Origin: Haliea sp963974125
GTDB taxonomy: Bacteria; Pseudomonadota; Gammaproteobacteria; Pseudomonadales; Halieaceae
Length of the DNA: 64,000 nucleotides
Assembly (NCBI GenBank): GCA_963974125.1
Contig: CAXBCH010000004.1
Coordinates: forward strand, 62,001-126,000
Direction: 5' to 3'
The position numbers and the translations under genes were made by a program. Position 1 is the stretch's first letter, and each line of letters starts with the position of its first letter. Under the pieces are notes generated by a model. The model was given only the letters and a program-made list of their open reading frames with translations. It searched no databases and was not told where the DNA came from. Below, one piece after another: positions 39,531 to 48,059 of this stretch.

Positions 39531-41432
39531 TCACCAGGCGATGCCGTAGTCGTCGCCGTAGTCGCTGGCGCCGCCCTGCAGGGTGCCGTGCTCGCGGTCA
39601 AACCAGATTGCGGTGGTTGGATTGTAGGTGCGCTCCACCACCTCGACCTCATAGCCCATCCGCGACAGTTCGGCGCGGGTGAAGGGTGACACCAGGGGTG
39701 TGACCTGCAGCCGGCCCGGCTCGGCCTGGTGGGCGCCGAAGGAACTCTGCATCTGGTAGCTGAGGATGTTGTGGGCCTCCGCCGCCTGCTGCACGTTCAT
39801 GTTGAACTCGACCATGTTGAGGAAAAACTGCAGCAGGTTCTGGTCCTGGGTATCGCCGCCCTGCACTGAAAAGGCCAGCAGCGGTTCGCCATCCTGCAAT
39901 GCCAGGCTCGGGGTCAGGGTGACCCGCGGCCGCTGCCCGGGCTGCACCACGTTGTAGGGGTTCAGCGCCTCATCCAGCACAAAACTCTGCATGCGCTGGC
40001 TCAAGCCCACGCCGGTATTGCCCGCGACAAAGGCGGGAATCCAGCCGCCCGACGGGGTCACGGAAATCACCCAGCCCTCGGCGTCCGCGGCCTGGATGGA
40101 GGTGGTGCCCGCCAGAAACGCCTCATCGGCGCTCATGGTGCTGGCCTGCTGGAAGCTCCCCGTACCCTCGGCCTCCGCGGCGGGCGGGATCGGGGTCCAG
40201 GCCTGGCGCAGGGCCTCGAAGGGGTTGTTGCCGCCCTGGAAGGGGTAGGGGTCGCCGGGCTTGAGGTCGGTGAGGTTGTGGTCGGCGGGCATCAGCTGGC
40301 GCCGCTGTTCGGCGTACTTCTTCGACAGCAGGCCCGCCACAGGCTCTGCCGGCGGCAGGTAGGGGTCGCCGTAATAGAAATCGCGGTCGGCGAAGGCCAG
40401 GTTCATGGCCTGGTACAGGGTGTGGATGTAGCGGGTGCTGTTGTAGCCCATGGCCCTGAGGTCGAACCCTTCCAGCAGGTTCAGGGCCTGCAGCATGGCG
40501 GGCCCCTGGGTCCAGGTGGTGAGCTTGTAGACATCGATGCCGCGGTAGCTGACGCTCACCGGCTCCTCGATGATCACCTCCCAGTTGGCCAGGTCCCCGG
40601 CGGTGATCAGTCCGCCCTGTTCCCGGGTGGCGCGGACAATCTCGGCGGCGATGTCGCCGCGGTAGAAGCGGTCGTTGGCGGCCATGATCGCGGCCTTGCG
40701 GTCGCTGCCCGCGGCCAGTGCCTCGGCCTCGGTGGCCACCAGTTTTTCCAGGGTCGCGAGCAGGTCGGGCTGGCGGAAGATTTCCCCGGGCGCCGGCGCC
40801 GCGCGCTGTTCGGGATTGTCGGCGTCGTAGTGGGGCAGGAACACCCGTCGCGAGTCGGGCCATTGCTCCAGGATATCGCGGCGGCTCTCGATAAACCGGG
40901 CCTGGGTTTCCTCGATGGGGTAGCCCCGGGCCATTTCCATGGCCGGTGCCAGCACCTGCGCCAGGCTGAGGCGGCCGTATTCCGCCAGCATCACCATCAG
41001 CCCGCCCGGGGTACCCGGGGTGACCGCGGCCAATGGCCCGTACTCCGGTGGATAGAGCATGCCCTGGTCGCGGAAGAATTCCGGGGTGGCGCCGGTGGGT
41101 GCCACCCCCAGCGCGTTGATGCCCTTGACCTCGCCGGTATGCGGGTTGTAGATCAGGGCCTGGGTTTCGCCGCCCCAGCCGAGTACGTCCCACATGGTCG
41201 AGGTCACTGCGAGCATGGCCGCCGCGGCGTCGATGGCGTTGCCGCCCTGCTGGAACATCATCGCCCCGGCGGTGGCACCCTGGGGTTTGCCGGTCACCGC
41301 TACCCAGTGTTTGCCCAGCAGCACCGGGCGCGCGGTTTTCTGCGCCAGGCTGGTGGCGGGAAGGGCGAGCGCGCAGATGACTGTGGCGAGTGTGGCCTGG
41401 CGGAGCAGGCGTGAAAGCGTGGGCTTGATCAT
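39531..41432 (-). CDS. Gamma-glutamyltransferase family protein, exported
   Basis: This N-terminal-nucleophile hydrolase family enzyme cleaves gamma-glutamyl bonds such as that of glutathione. From the ATG at 41432 (CAGGAGA six bases upstream) the product has 633 residues. A signal peptide (LATVICALALPATSLAQ) comes first, then ATAGAMMFQQGGNAIDAAAA and VTPGTPGGLMVMLAEYG of the large subunit. The autoprocessing Thr lies in LAGTTSIQAADAEG at about residue 448, where the more usual TTH is TTS. TPSGGW and TLTPSLAL occur in the small subunit. Periplasmic glutathione use is the likely role; a cephalosporin-acylase-like specificity cannot be excluded. Confidence 0.9.
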   Translation of the reverse strand: MIKPTLSRLLRQATLATVICALALPATSLAQKTARPVLLGKHWVAVTGKPQGATAGAMMFQQGGNAIDAAAAMLAVTSTMWDVLGWGGETQALIYNPHTGEVKGINALGVAPTGATPEFFRDQGMLYPPEYGPLAAVTPGTPGGLMVMLAEYGRLSLAQVLAPAMEMARGYPIEETQARFIESRRDILEQWPDSRRVFLPHYDADNPEQRAAPAPGEIFRQPDLLATLEKLVATEAEALAAGSDRKAAIMAANDRFYRGDIAAEIVRATREQGGLITAGDLANWEVIIEEPVSVSYRGIDVYKLTTWTQGPAMLQALNLLEGFDLRAMGYNSTRYIHTLYQAMNLAFADRDFYYGDPYLPPAEPVAGLLSKKYAEQRRQLMPADHNLTDLKPGDPYPFQGGNNPFEALRQAWTPIPPAAEAEGTGSFQQASTMSADEAFLAGTTSIQAADAEGWVISVTPSGGWIPAFVAGNTGVGLSQRMQSFVLDEALNPYNVVQPGQRPRVTLTPSLALQDGEPLLAFSVQGGDTQDQNLLQFFLNMVEFNMNVQQAAEAHNILSYQMQSSFGAHQAEPGRLQVTPLVSPFTRAELSRMGYEVEVVERTYNPTTAIWFDREHGTLQGGASDYGDDYGIAW

Positions 41433-41578
41433 GGTTGTCTCCTGATAACAGGGGCAGAGCATAGCAAAGATGGACGTTGGGGGTGCCCGGATGCGGGCGA
41501 TTGAAAATGGACGCAGTGGATTAATGCATACGGGAGTCGCCTTCGGGACAATTGGTAAATCCCCGGAGGAGGACTATT

Positions 41579-41881
41579 ATGACCTCAGTGCAATTTGACA
41601 CCTTGCGCTACGCGCGTCGGCTGAAAGAAGTGGGTGTAGCGGAAGATCAGGCGGAGGTACAGGCAGAGCTTATGGCAGAGGCATTCGGTTTCTACGTAGA
41701 CAACCTCGTTACCAAGGACTATCTGGACGCGACCCTGGACGCTCGCTTTGCCCAGCAGGATCACCGTATCGATGCCCGCTTCGCCCAGGTTGAAGGCACA
41801 CTGCGCCTGCACAGCGCCCTGCTCGCGATTATCGCCGCCGCGGTGCTGATACCGCAGCTGTCGGCGCTGGTTCTGCGCTAA
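41579..41881 (+). CDS. DUF1640-like coiled-coil protein with C-terminal membrane helix
   Basis: This 100-residue protein has an N-terminal QFDTLRYARRLKEVGV motif, an Ala/Glu-rich helix, the conserved LVTKDYLDATLDARFAQQ, a coiled coil, and a terminal hydrophobic helix (LLAIIAAAVLIPQLSALVL). This is the layout of DUF1640/CCDC90-like bacterial proteins, whose function is not known. GGAGGAGG at 41565-41572 fixes the ATG at 41579. A paralogue is at 51997-52359 and a broken one at 55797-56210. Confidence 0.82.
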   Translation: MTSVQFDTLRYARRLKEVGVAEDQAEVQAELMAEAFGFYVDNLVTKDYLDATLDARFAQQDHRIDARFAQVEGTLRLHSALLAIIAAAVLIPQLSALVLR

Positions 41882-41990
41882 CGGCTGCGCTGGAGACCGC
41901 CGCTCCCTGCGTTTGGATTCCCGCCCGGGAAGCCCTTCCCAGCCCGGAAATATGTTACGCTTCAGACACTTGTCCACAGGGTAACCTCCC

Positions 41991-42470
41991 ATGCATTGCC
42001 CCTTTTGTGCCGCCGATGACACCAAGGTGATCGACTCGCGGCTGGTCGCCGAGGGCGACCAGATCCGCCGCCGCCGCGAGTGCCTGAGCTGCAAGGAACG
42101 CTTCACCACCTACGAGGTGGCGGAACTGGTGATGCCGCGGGTCATCAAGCAGAACGGCAACCGCGAACCCTTCGATGAAAACAAGCTGCGCGCGGGGTTC
42201 CAGCGCGCGCTGGAGAAGCGGCCGGTGTCGGTGGAGGATATCGAGGCCACCATCAATCACATCAAGCACGCCCTGCGCGCCACCGGCGAGCGCGAAGTGG
42301 GTTCCCGGGTGCTGGGGGAGCTGGTAATGGACCACCTCAAGCAGCTGGACCAGGTGGCTTATGTACGTTTTGCCTCGGTCTATCGCAGCTTCCAGGATAT
42401 CTCCGAGTTTCGCGATGCCATCGAGCGCCTGGAAGCAGAGCCCAAGCGCGAGCCCAGCGGCGCCGTCTGA
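41991..42470 (+). CDS. nrdR: Transcriptional repressor NrdR
   Basis: NrdR is an ATP/dATP-sensing repressor of ribonucleotide reductase genes. The 159-residue protein has the N-terminal zinc ribbon (MHCPFCAADDTKVIDSR with CLSCKERFTTYE) and the ATP-cone domain (VIKQNGNREPFDENKLR, then VGSRVLGELVMDHLKQLD). It leads the riboflavin operon, with ribD starting 7 bp after its stop, the standard nrdR-ribD arrangement. Confidence 0.96.
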   Translation: MHCPFCAADDTKVIDSRLVAEGDQIRRRRECLSCKERFTTYEVAELVMPRVIKQNGNREPFDENKLRAGFQRALEKRPVSVEDIEATINHIKHALRATGEREVGSRVLGELVMDHLKQLDQVAYVRFASVYRSFQDISEFRDAIERLEAEPKREPSGAV

Positions 42471-42477
42471 AGCCGCA

Positions 42478-43596
42478 ATGACCGACACGCACTTTGACAC
42501 CCGGATGATGGCGCGGGCCCTGCAACTGGCCCGTCGCGGGCGCTACTCCGCCATGCCCAATCCCCACGTCGGCTGTGTGCTGGTGCGCGATGGCCATATC
42601 ATCGGCGAGGGTTTTACCCAGCCCGCCGGTGGCAACCACGCGGAGATCGAGGCGCTGGCGGCGGCCGGCGATGCCCGCGGCGCCACCGCCTATGTCACCC
42701 TGGAACCCTGCAGCCACCACGGCAAGACCGGGCCCTGCGCCGACGCCCTGCTGGCCGCGGGCATACGCCGGGTAGTCGCGGCGCTGGAGGACCCCAATCC
42801 GCAGGTGGCCGGTCGCGGCCTGGCGCGGCTGCGCGAGGCGGGGGTAGAGGTGAGCTGTGGCCTGCTCGCCGCAGAGGCGGAACAGGTGATCCCGGGCTTT
42901 ATTGCCCGCATGCGCCGTGGCTACGGTAGGGTGCGGGCCAAACTGGCCATGTCCCTGGACGGGCGCACCGCCATGGCTTCTGGCGAGAGCCAGTGGATCA
43001 CCGGCCCCGCGGCACGGCAGGATGTGCAGCGGCTGCGGGCCATGAGCTGCGCCATCCTTACCGGTGCCGGCACGGTGCTGGCGGACAACTGCGCCCTCAC
43101 GGTGCGCGCCGCGGAGCTGGGCATGGACCCTGCCGATGCCGCCCGCGCCAGCGCCCGCCAGCCCCTGCGCGTGGTACTGGATTCATGCTTGCAGGCGCCC
43201 GCGGACGCCCGCATCTTCAGCGCGGATGCGGCGACGCTCTGCTGCCACAGCGCCGACACCGCGCCACCTGCGGCGCCGCCGGGCGCCACCACCGAGCTGC
43301 TGGCCCTGGCCCGCGGTGACCACGGCCTGGACCTGCAGGCTTTGCTGATGGAGCTCGGCAGGCGGCAATGCAACGAAATTCTGGTAGAATCTGGCCCCCG
43401 TTTGGCGGGAGCCCTGCTGCAGTTGGGCTTGTTGGACGAATTGATCGTATACATGGCGCCCACCCTGCTGGGGAGTTTGGCCCGGCCACTGCTGGAGCTG
43501 CCGCTGAATCACATGGCGGAACAGGTGCCGCTGACGCTGCTCGATGTGCGCAGGGTGGGCGAAGACTGGCGTTTTACCGCTGTCCCCCGGCGCTAA
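42478..43596 (+). CDS. ribD: Bifunctional riboflavin biosynthesis deaminase/reductase RibD
   Basis: RibD deaminates then reduces the pyrimidine intermediate in steps 2 and 3 of riboflavin synthesis. The deaminase half shows the zinc site GGNHAEIEAL and LEPCSHHGKTGPCADALL. The reductase half begins near residue 145 (RVRAKLAMSLDGRTAMASGE) with ILVESGPRLAGALL near the end. The 372-residue length is normal. The ATG at 42478 gives MTDTHFDTRMMARAL; a longer frame starts inside nrdR and is not supported. Confidence 0.95.
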   Translation: MTDTHFDTRMMARALQLARRGRYSAMPNPHVGCVLVRDGHIIGEGFTQPAGGNHAEIEALAAAGDARGATAYVTLEPCSHHGKTGPCADALLAAGIRRVVAALEDPNPQVAGRGLARLREAGVEVSCGLLAAEAEQVIPGFIARMRRGYGRVRAKLAMSLDGRTAMASGESQWITGPAARQDVQRLRAMSCAILTGAGTVLADNCALTVRAAELGMDPADAARASARQPLRVVLDSCLQAPADARIFSADAATLCCHSADTAPPAAPPGATTELLALARGDHGLDLQALLMELGRRQCNEILVESGPRLAGALLQLGLLDELIVYMAPTLLGSLARPLLELPLNHMAEQVPLTLLDVRRVGEDWRFTAVPRR

Positions 43597-43610
43597 TACA
43601 GGACTACAGC

Positions 43611-44276
43611 ATGTTCACAGGAATCATCCAGGCCGTCGGCACCATTGCTGCGCTCGAGCCCTCCGGCGGCGATATGCGCCTGCGGGTGCAGGGCGGCAAA
43701 TTGGCGCTGGACGACGTCGGCCTCGGCGACAGCATCGCCACCAACGGCGTCTGCCTCACGGTCACCGAGCTGCCGGGAGATGGCTACTGGGCGGATGTGT
43801 CGCGGGAAACCCTGGATTTCACCACCCTCGGCGGTCTCAAGCCCGGCAGCCGGGTCAATCTGGAGAAGGCACTCACGCCCGCCAGTCGTCTCGGCGGCCA
43901 CATTGTCAGCGGCCATGTCGACGGTGTCGGCGAGGTGGTCAGCGTGGTCGCTGACGGCCGCTCCTACCGCTACGTGATGCGGGCGCCGGACGGGCTGGCG
44001 AAGTACATCGCCCACAAGGGCAGCATCTGCGTCGACGGCACCAGCCTGACGGTGAATGCAGTCAACGGCGCCGAGTTCGAGCTCAACATCATCCCCCAGA
44101 CCTGGGCCGAGACGGTGTTTGCCGGGTACCGGCCCGGCAGCCGGGTGAACCTGGAAGTGGATGTGATTGCCCGCTACCTGGAGCGCCTGGTGCTGGGTGA
44201 AGACGCCGCCAGACCCGGCCACCAGGGCGGCATCTCCCTGGCGACCCTGGCCGACAACGGCTACCTGCGCGGCTAG
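43611..44276 (+). CDS. ribE: Riboflavin synthase (alpha subunit)
   Basis: This enzyme dismutates two 6,7-dimethyl-8-ribityllumazine molecules to riboflavin. The 221-residue product starts with the diagnostic MFTGIIQAVGTI and has the two internally repeated lumazine-binding domains: SIATNGVCLTV in the first and KGSICVDGTSLTVNAV in the second, each with the preceding GHIVSGHVDGVG-type segment. AGGA lies 8 bp upstream of the ATG. It is followed by three 14-bp direct repeats before the RibB gene. Confidence 0.95.
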   Translation: MFTGIIQAVGTIAALEPSGGDMRLRVQGGKLALDDVGLGDSIATNGVCLTVTELPGDGYWADVSRETLDFTTLGGLKPGSRVNLEKALTPASRLGGHIVSGHVDGVGEVVSVVADGRSYRYVMRAPDGLAKYIAHKGSICVDGTSLTVNAVNGAEFELNIIPQTWAETVFAGYRPGSRVNLEVDVIARYLERLVLGEDAARPGHQGGISLATLADNGYLRG

Positions 44277-44316
44277 GTGGGGCCGCCCAGGTGGGGCCGC
44301 CCAGGTGGGGCCGCCC
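44275..44316. repeat. Three tandem 14-bp repeats between ribE and the ribB-like gene
   Basis: AGGTGGGGCCGCCC is repeated exactly three times at 44275-44288, 44289-44302 and 44303-44316, beginning on the last two bases of the ribE stop codon. Each unit contains GGGCGGCC-type self-complementarity, so the array could fold in mRNA just upstream of the next ribosome binding site. Confidence 0.85.
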
Positions 44317-44347
44317 AGATCGCAACGCTCACAAGGATTCGATTGGC

Positions 44348-45451
44348 ATGCAAGTAAATACCGTAGACGAACTGATCAGTGACATCCGCCAGGGCCGCAT
44401 GGTGGTGCTGGTGGACGATGACGATGACAGCCACAACGAGGGCGTGGTGATGGTGGCGGCGGAACACGTCACCGCCCAGCACGTGAACTTCATGGCCCGC
44501 CAGGCCCGGGGCCTGGTGTGCCTGACCCTGACCGAGGAGCGTTGCCGGCAGCTGGACCTGCCGCCCATGGTGGCCGCGGCGCACGGCGAGAAATCCAACT
44601 TTACCCTCTCCATCGAGGCCGCCGTGGGCATAGACACCGGCATCTCCGCCGCCGACCGCGCCCGCACCGTGCTGGCCGCAGTCGCGCCCCACGCGGTGCC
44701 CGCGGATATCGTCCAGCCCGGGCATATCTTCCCGCTGACGGTTACCCCCGGTGGCGTGCTCACCCGCGCCGGCCATACCGAGGCCGCGAGCGATTATGCC
44801 AGTCTGGCCGGGCTGCTGCCGGCGGCGGTCATCGCCGACATCCTGACCCCGGACGGCGTCCTTGCCGATGGCCCGGCGCTGGTGGAGTTTGCCGCCCGCC
44901 ATGACCTCAAGATCGGTACCATCGCCGACCTGATCCACTTCCGCATGGTCAATGAGCGCACCATCGAGCGGGTGCGGGAAGGCGAGATCGAGACCAGTCA
45001 CGGCCCCTTCCATCTGACCGTATACCGCGACGACACCGGCGGCCGCCTGCACCTGGCCCTGTCCCGGGGCGAGATCACCGCCGCTGAGCCAACACTGGTG
45101 CGGGTGCATGTTGCATCCACCCTGCGCGATCTGATCACCAGCCAGCTACCGGACCGCGCCTCCTGGAATATCGGCGCCTGCCTGGCCCGGGTGGCGGAGG
45201 CCGACCGTGGCGTCATCGTGCTGCTGGCGGGCCAGGAGAGCGCCGGGCAGTTGCTGGACAGCGTCGACATGGCCCTGGGCCAGGCGCCTTCCAGCACCGG
45301 TGCACTGCCCGATACCTATACTACCGTCGGCCTCGGTTCCCAGATCCTGAAGGATCTCGGGGTCGGAAAAATCCACCTGATGGGCGCGCCCATCAAGTAC
45401 AATGCGATTTCGGGTTTTGACCTGGAAGTACTCGAATACCTGGCGCCCTGA
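44348..45451 (+). CDS. ribB: 3,4-dihydroxy-2-butanone 4-phosphate synthase with degenerate GTP cyclohydrolase II-like domain (RibBX type)
   Basis: The N-terminal 200 residues are RibB (VVLVDDDDDSHNEGVVMVAA, then GVLTRAGHTEAASDYASLAG, with LKIGTIADLIHFR at the end), which forms the four-carbon unit of riboflavin from ribulose 5-phosphate. The C-terminal about 160 residues align with RibA (GPFHLTVYRDD, GLGSQILKDLGVGKI). The three zinc-binding Cys and flanking residues seen in the stand-alone RibA here (ECLTGDALFSLRCDC) are replaced by a Cys-free STLRDLITSQLPDRASW. It therefore cannot be an active cyclohydrolase. The real RibA is at 48770-49366. Confidence 0.93.
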   Translation: MQVNTVDELISDIRQGRMVVLVDDDDDSHNEGVVMVAAEHVTAQHVNFMARQARGLVCLTLTEERCRQLDLPPMVAAAHGEKSNFTLSIEAAVGIDTGISAADRARTVLAAVAPHAVPADIVQPGHIFPLTVTPGGVLTRAGHTEAASDYASLAGLLPAAVIADILTPDGVLADGPALVEFAARHDLKIGTIADLIHFRMVNERTIERVREGEIETSHGPFHLTVYRDDTGGRLHLALSRGEITAAEPTLVRVHVASTLRDLITSQLPDRASWNIGACLARVAEADRGVIVLLAGQESAGQLLDSVDMALGQAPSSTGALPDTYTTVGLGSQILKDLGVGKIHLMGAPIKYNAISGFDLEVLEYLAP

Positions 45452-45480
45452 GCCCGGGCCCAGCGAACAAGGAACAGGCA

Positions 45481-45957
45481 ATGGCAAACATCAAGACGAT
45501 TGAAGGGGATTTCACCGGCAGCGGCGGCAAGTTTGCGCTGGTAGTGGGGCGCTGGAACAGCTTTGTAGTCGAGCACCTGCTGGAGGGCGCGATTGACGCC
45601 CTGCGGCGCCACGGGGTCAAGGATGCCCAGCTCACTATCGTGCGCGCCCCCGGCGCCTTCGAGATCCCGCTGGTCTGCCAGCGGGTGGCCAAAAAGGGCG
45701 GTATCGATGCCATTATCGCCCTCGGCGCGGTTATCCGCGGCGGCACCCCGCATTTCGAGTATGTTGCCGGCGAATGTACCAAGGGGATCGCCCAGGTCAG
45801 CCTGGAGCACGGCATCCCCATTTCTTTCGGTGTACTGACCGTGGATTCCATCGAGCAGGCAGTGGAGCGCTCCGGCACCAAGGCCGGCAACAAGGGCGCC
45901 GAAGCGGCCCTGTCGGCGCTGGAAATGGTGAGCCTGCTGGGCCGGATCGGGAGCTGA
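45481..45957 (+). CDS. ribH: 6,7-dimethyl-8-ribityllumazine synthase
   Basis: RibH joins the RibB and RibD products into lumazine and typically forms icosahedral or pentameric shells. The 158-residue protein shows FALVVGRWNSFVVEHLL, VRAPGAFEIPLVCQRVA, ALGAVIRGGTPHFEYVAGEC and VLTVDSIEQAVERSG. AAGGA precedes the ATG. It lies between ribB and nusB, the usual order. Confidence 0.96.
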   Translation: MANIKTIEGDFTGSGGKFALVVGRWNSFVVEHLLEGAIDALRRHGVKDAQLTIVRAPGAFEIPLVCQRVAKKGGIDAIIALGAVIRGGTPHFEYVAGECTKGIAQVSLEHGIPISFGVLTVDSIEQAVERSGTKAGNKGAEAALSALEMVSLLGRIGS

Positions 45958-45965
45958 GCGGGCGC

Positions 45966-46418
45966 GTGAACAAGCAGGCCCGCAATACCCTCGCCGCCGA
46001 GCGCCACAAGGCCCGTCACTATGCCATGCAGGCCCTGTACCAGTGGCACATGGCCGCGGCGCCGGTGAACCAGATCGAAGCCGAGTTCCGCGCTGACTAC
46101 GATTTTGCCCACGTGGACCTGGAGTACTTCCAGGCCCTGCTGCACGGGGTTCCGGCCAGCGTCACTGAGCTGGAAGCGGTTTTCGAGCCCCTGCTGGATC
46201 GCAAGCTGGACGACCTCGGCCCCATCGAACGCAGCCTGCTGCGCATGGGTACCTGGGAGCTGCAGCAGCGGATCGACGTGCCCTGGAAAGTGGTGATCAA
46301 CGAGGCCGTCTCGCTGGCGAAAAAGTTCGGCGCCACCGACAGCCACAAGTACATCAATGGCGTGCTCGACAAGGTCGCCCGTCAGCTGCGCAAGGCCGAA
46401 ACCGAAGCCGACGCCTGA
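45966..46418 (+). CDS. nusB: Transcription antitermination protein NusB
   Basis: NusB binds boxA RNA with S10 (NusE) and supports rRNA antitermination. From the GTG at 45966 the product has 150 residues. Features are RHKARHYAMQALYQWHMA, LLDRKLDDLGPIERSLLRM, and the C-terminal KVVINEAVSLAKKFGATDSH with YINGVLDKVARQLR. It is 8 bp after ribH and overlaps thiL by one base. Confidence 0.95.
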   Translation: MNKQARNTLAAERHKARHYAMQALYQWHMAAAPVNQIEAEFRADYDFAHVDLEYFQALLHGVPASVTELEAVFEPLLDRKLDDLGPIERSLLRMGTWELQQRIDVPWKVVINEAVSLAKKFGATDSHKYINGVLDKVARQLRKAETEADA

Positions 46419-47374
46419 TGCCGGCCGACGAATTCTCCCTGATAGCCCGCTACTTCTCCGCCTTTGGCGCCGGCCCCGCGGTGGCGCTGGGCGTTGGCGA
46501 TGATTGCGCCATCCTGGCGCTGGAACCCGGGGAGCGTCTGGCGACCTCGGTGGATACCGTGGTGGCGGGCGTGCACTTCCTGGAGGACAGCCTGCCCGAG
46601 GACGTCGGTTACCGCGCGGTCGCGGCGGCGGCCTCCGACCTCGCGGCCATGGGCGCGCGGCCCCTGGGCATGACCCTGGCCCTGACGCTGCCGGATGCCG
46701 ATGAACTGTGGTTGCACAGTTTCAGCCAGGGCGTGGGCGCAGCCGCTGCGGATCTGGCGCTGCCCCTGGTGGGCGGCGATACTACCCGCGGGCCGCTCAC
46801 CATCACGGTGCAGGTGTTGGGCGCGTTGCCGGCCGACAGGGCCCTGCTGCGCGCTGGGGCGCAGCCAGGGGATGGCGTGTATGTGTCCGGCACCCTGGGC
46901 GATGCGGCGGGCGGGCTGGCGGTACTGGAGGGGCGCTATCGGCCGGACCCGGCCGCGGCGGAATACCTGGAGCAGCGGTTTTTCCGCCCCGCGCCGCAGC
47001 TGGCGCTGGGCGTGGCGCTGCTCGGGGCCGGACCCGGGAGCTCGGGAGCAGAGGGCAGCCGTGCCAGCGCCGCCATCGATATTTCCGACGGGCTGCTGGC
47101 GGATGCCGGCCACATCGCCGCTGCCAGCGGAGTGCGCATTCAGCTCGACGCCACGCAGCTGCCGCTGTCGCCGGCCCTGGCGGCGCACCCGGACCGTGAC
47201 CAGGCCCTGCGCTGGGCGCTGGCTGGCGGCGATGACTACGAGCTCTGTTTCTGCCTGCCCTTCGGTGCATCCGTGCCGGCGGGCTGCACCCGGGTCGGCG
47301 AGGTGGTGGCGGGTGAGGGGGTCTCCTGCCCCGGCTTCGGTGACCTCACGGCAGGCTATAATCACTTTTCGTAA
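46418..47374 (+). CDS. thiL: Thiamine-monophosphate kinase
   Basis: ThiL phosphorylates thiamine monophosphate to the diphosphate cofactor. The 318-residue protein has the PurM/ThiL-type ATP-binding motifs: GVGDDCAILALEPG, DTVVAGVHFLEDS, LVGGDTTRGPLTITV, and AAIDISDGLLADAGHI with WALAGGDDYELCF in the C-terminal half. It overlaps the nusB stop by 1 bp. A REP element lies just after its stop, between thiL and pgpA. Confidence 0.95.
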   Translation: MPADEFSLIARYFSAFGAGPAVALGVGDDCAILALEPGERLATSVDTVVAGVHFLEDSLPEDVGYRAVAAAASDLAAMGARPLGMTLALTLPDADELWLHSFSQGVGAAAADLALPLVGGDTTRGPLTITVQVLGALPADRALLRAGAQPGDGVYVSGTLGDAAGGLAVLEGRYRPDPAAAEYLEQRFFRPAPQLALGVALLGAGPGSSGAEGSRASAAIDISDGLLADAGHIAAASGVRIQLDATQLPLSPALAAHPDRDQALRWALAGGDDYELCFCLPFGASVPAGCTRVGEVVAGEGVSCPGFGDLTAGYNHFS

Positions 47375-47394
47375 CCCGCGCTCTCTGTCTCTCT

Positions 47395-47496
47395 GTGGGA
47401 GCCCGCTGGCCCAGGCCACTTTCTCTGTCCGCTGCGCGGCCATTCACCTCGTCTGCGGGCGATTGGTGGCTATCGCCCGCAGAGCGGGCTCCTACA
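47395..47496. repeat. REP-like repeat, copy D
   Basis: It begins GTGGGAGCCCGCTGGCCCAG, contains GCTGCGCGGCCATTCACCTC, and ends CGCAGAGCGGGCTCCTACA. It is a member of the REP family also found beside the RAYT gene, in the opposite orientation to the B and C copies. It splits thiL from pgpA. Confidence 0.85.
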
Positions 47497-47549
47497 CGGC
47501 GGGCTCGAGACGCAGTACACTGGAGTCACTTCAGAACGGGAACCACCCT

Positions 47550-48059
47550 ATGGCCGCCAAGCCCGCCGCGCCGCCGCCGGCGCTCCTCCGCAACCCGGTG
47601 CAGTTCCTCGCCTTCGGTTTCGGCAGTGGCCTGGCGCCCAGGGCCCCGGGCACCGCGGGCACCCTGGCCGCGATTCCCCTGTTCCTGCTGGTCGACGCGG
47701 CGCTGGCCAACACCGCCTCCCCCTTGCTCTGGTACAGCCTGTTTATTGTGGTCACCGCCGCTGTCGGCGTGTGGATCTGCGACCGTGCCAGTGCCCAGCT
47801 GGGGGTTCACGACCACCCCGGTATCGTCTGGGACGAATTTGTCGGCTACTGGATCACCATGTGGGCGCTGCCCGCGGACTGGGTCTGGATGCTGGCCGGC
47901 TTCGTCGCCTTCCGCATCTTCGACATCCTCAAGCCCTGGCCGATCGGGTGGCTGGACCGCAAGGTGGCAGGCGGCTTCGGGATCATGATCGATGATGTTC
48001 TGGCGGGGGTGATGGCCTGTGTCTTTGTCCACGTCGCAGTTTGGGTGGTGACAGCATGA
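47550..48059 (+). CDS. pgpA: Phosphatidylglycerophosphatase A
   Basis: PgpA dephosphorylates phosphatidylglycerophosphate to phosphatidylglycerol at the inner membrane. The 169-residue protein has the family signatures FGSGLAPRAPGTAGTLAAIP, HDHPGIVWDEFVGYWITMW and FRIFDILKPWPIGWLDR, with GGFGIMIDDVLAGVMA near the end, and about four hydrophobic segments. The ATG at 47550 yields MAAKPAAPPPALL. The stop overlaps the aspartic-protease-like gene by 4 bp. Confidence 0.95.
   Translation: MAAKPAAPPPALLRNPVQFLAFGFGSGLAPRAPGTAGTLAAIPLFLLVDAALANTASPLLWYSLFIVVTAAVGVWICDRASAQLGVHDHPGIVWDEFVGYWITMWALPADWVWMLAGFVAFRIFDILKPWPIGWLDRKVAGGFGIMIDDVLAGVMACVFVHVAVWVVTA

Noticed and set aside
44277..44347. FMN riboswitch upstream of the ribB-like gene
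   Set aside because: Only 71 bp, mostly the 14-bp repeats; the conserved FMN-element sequence blocks are absent.
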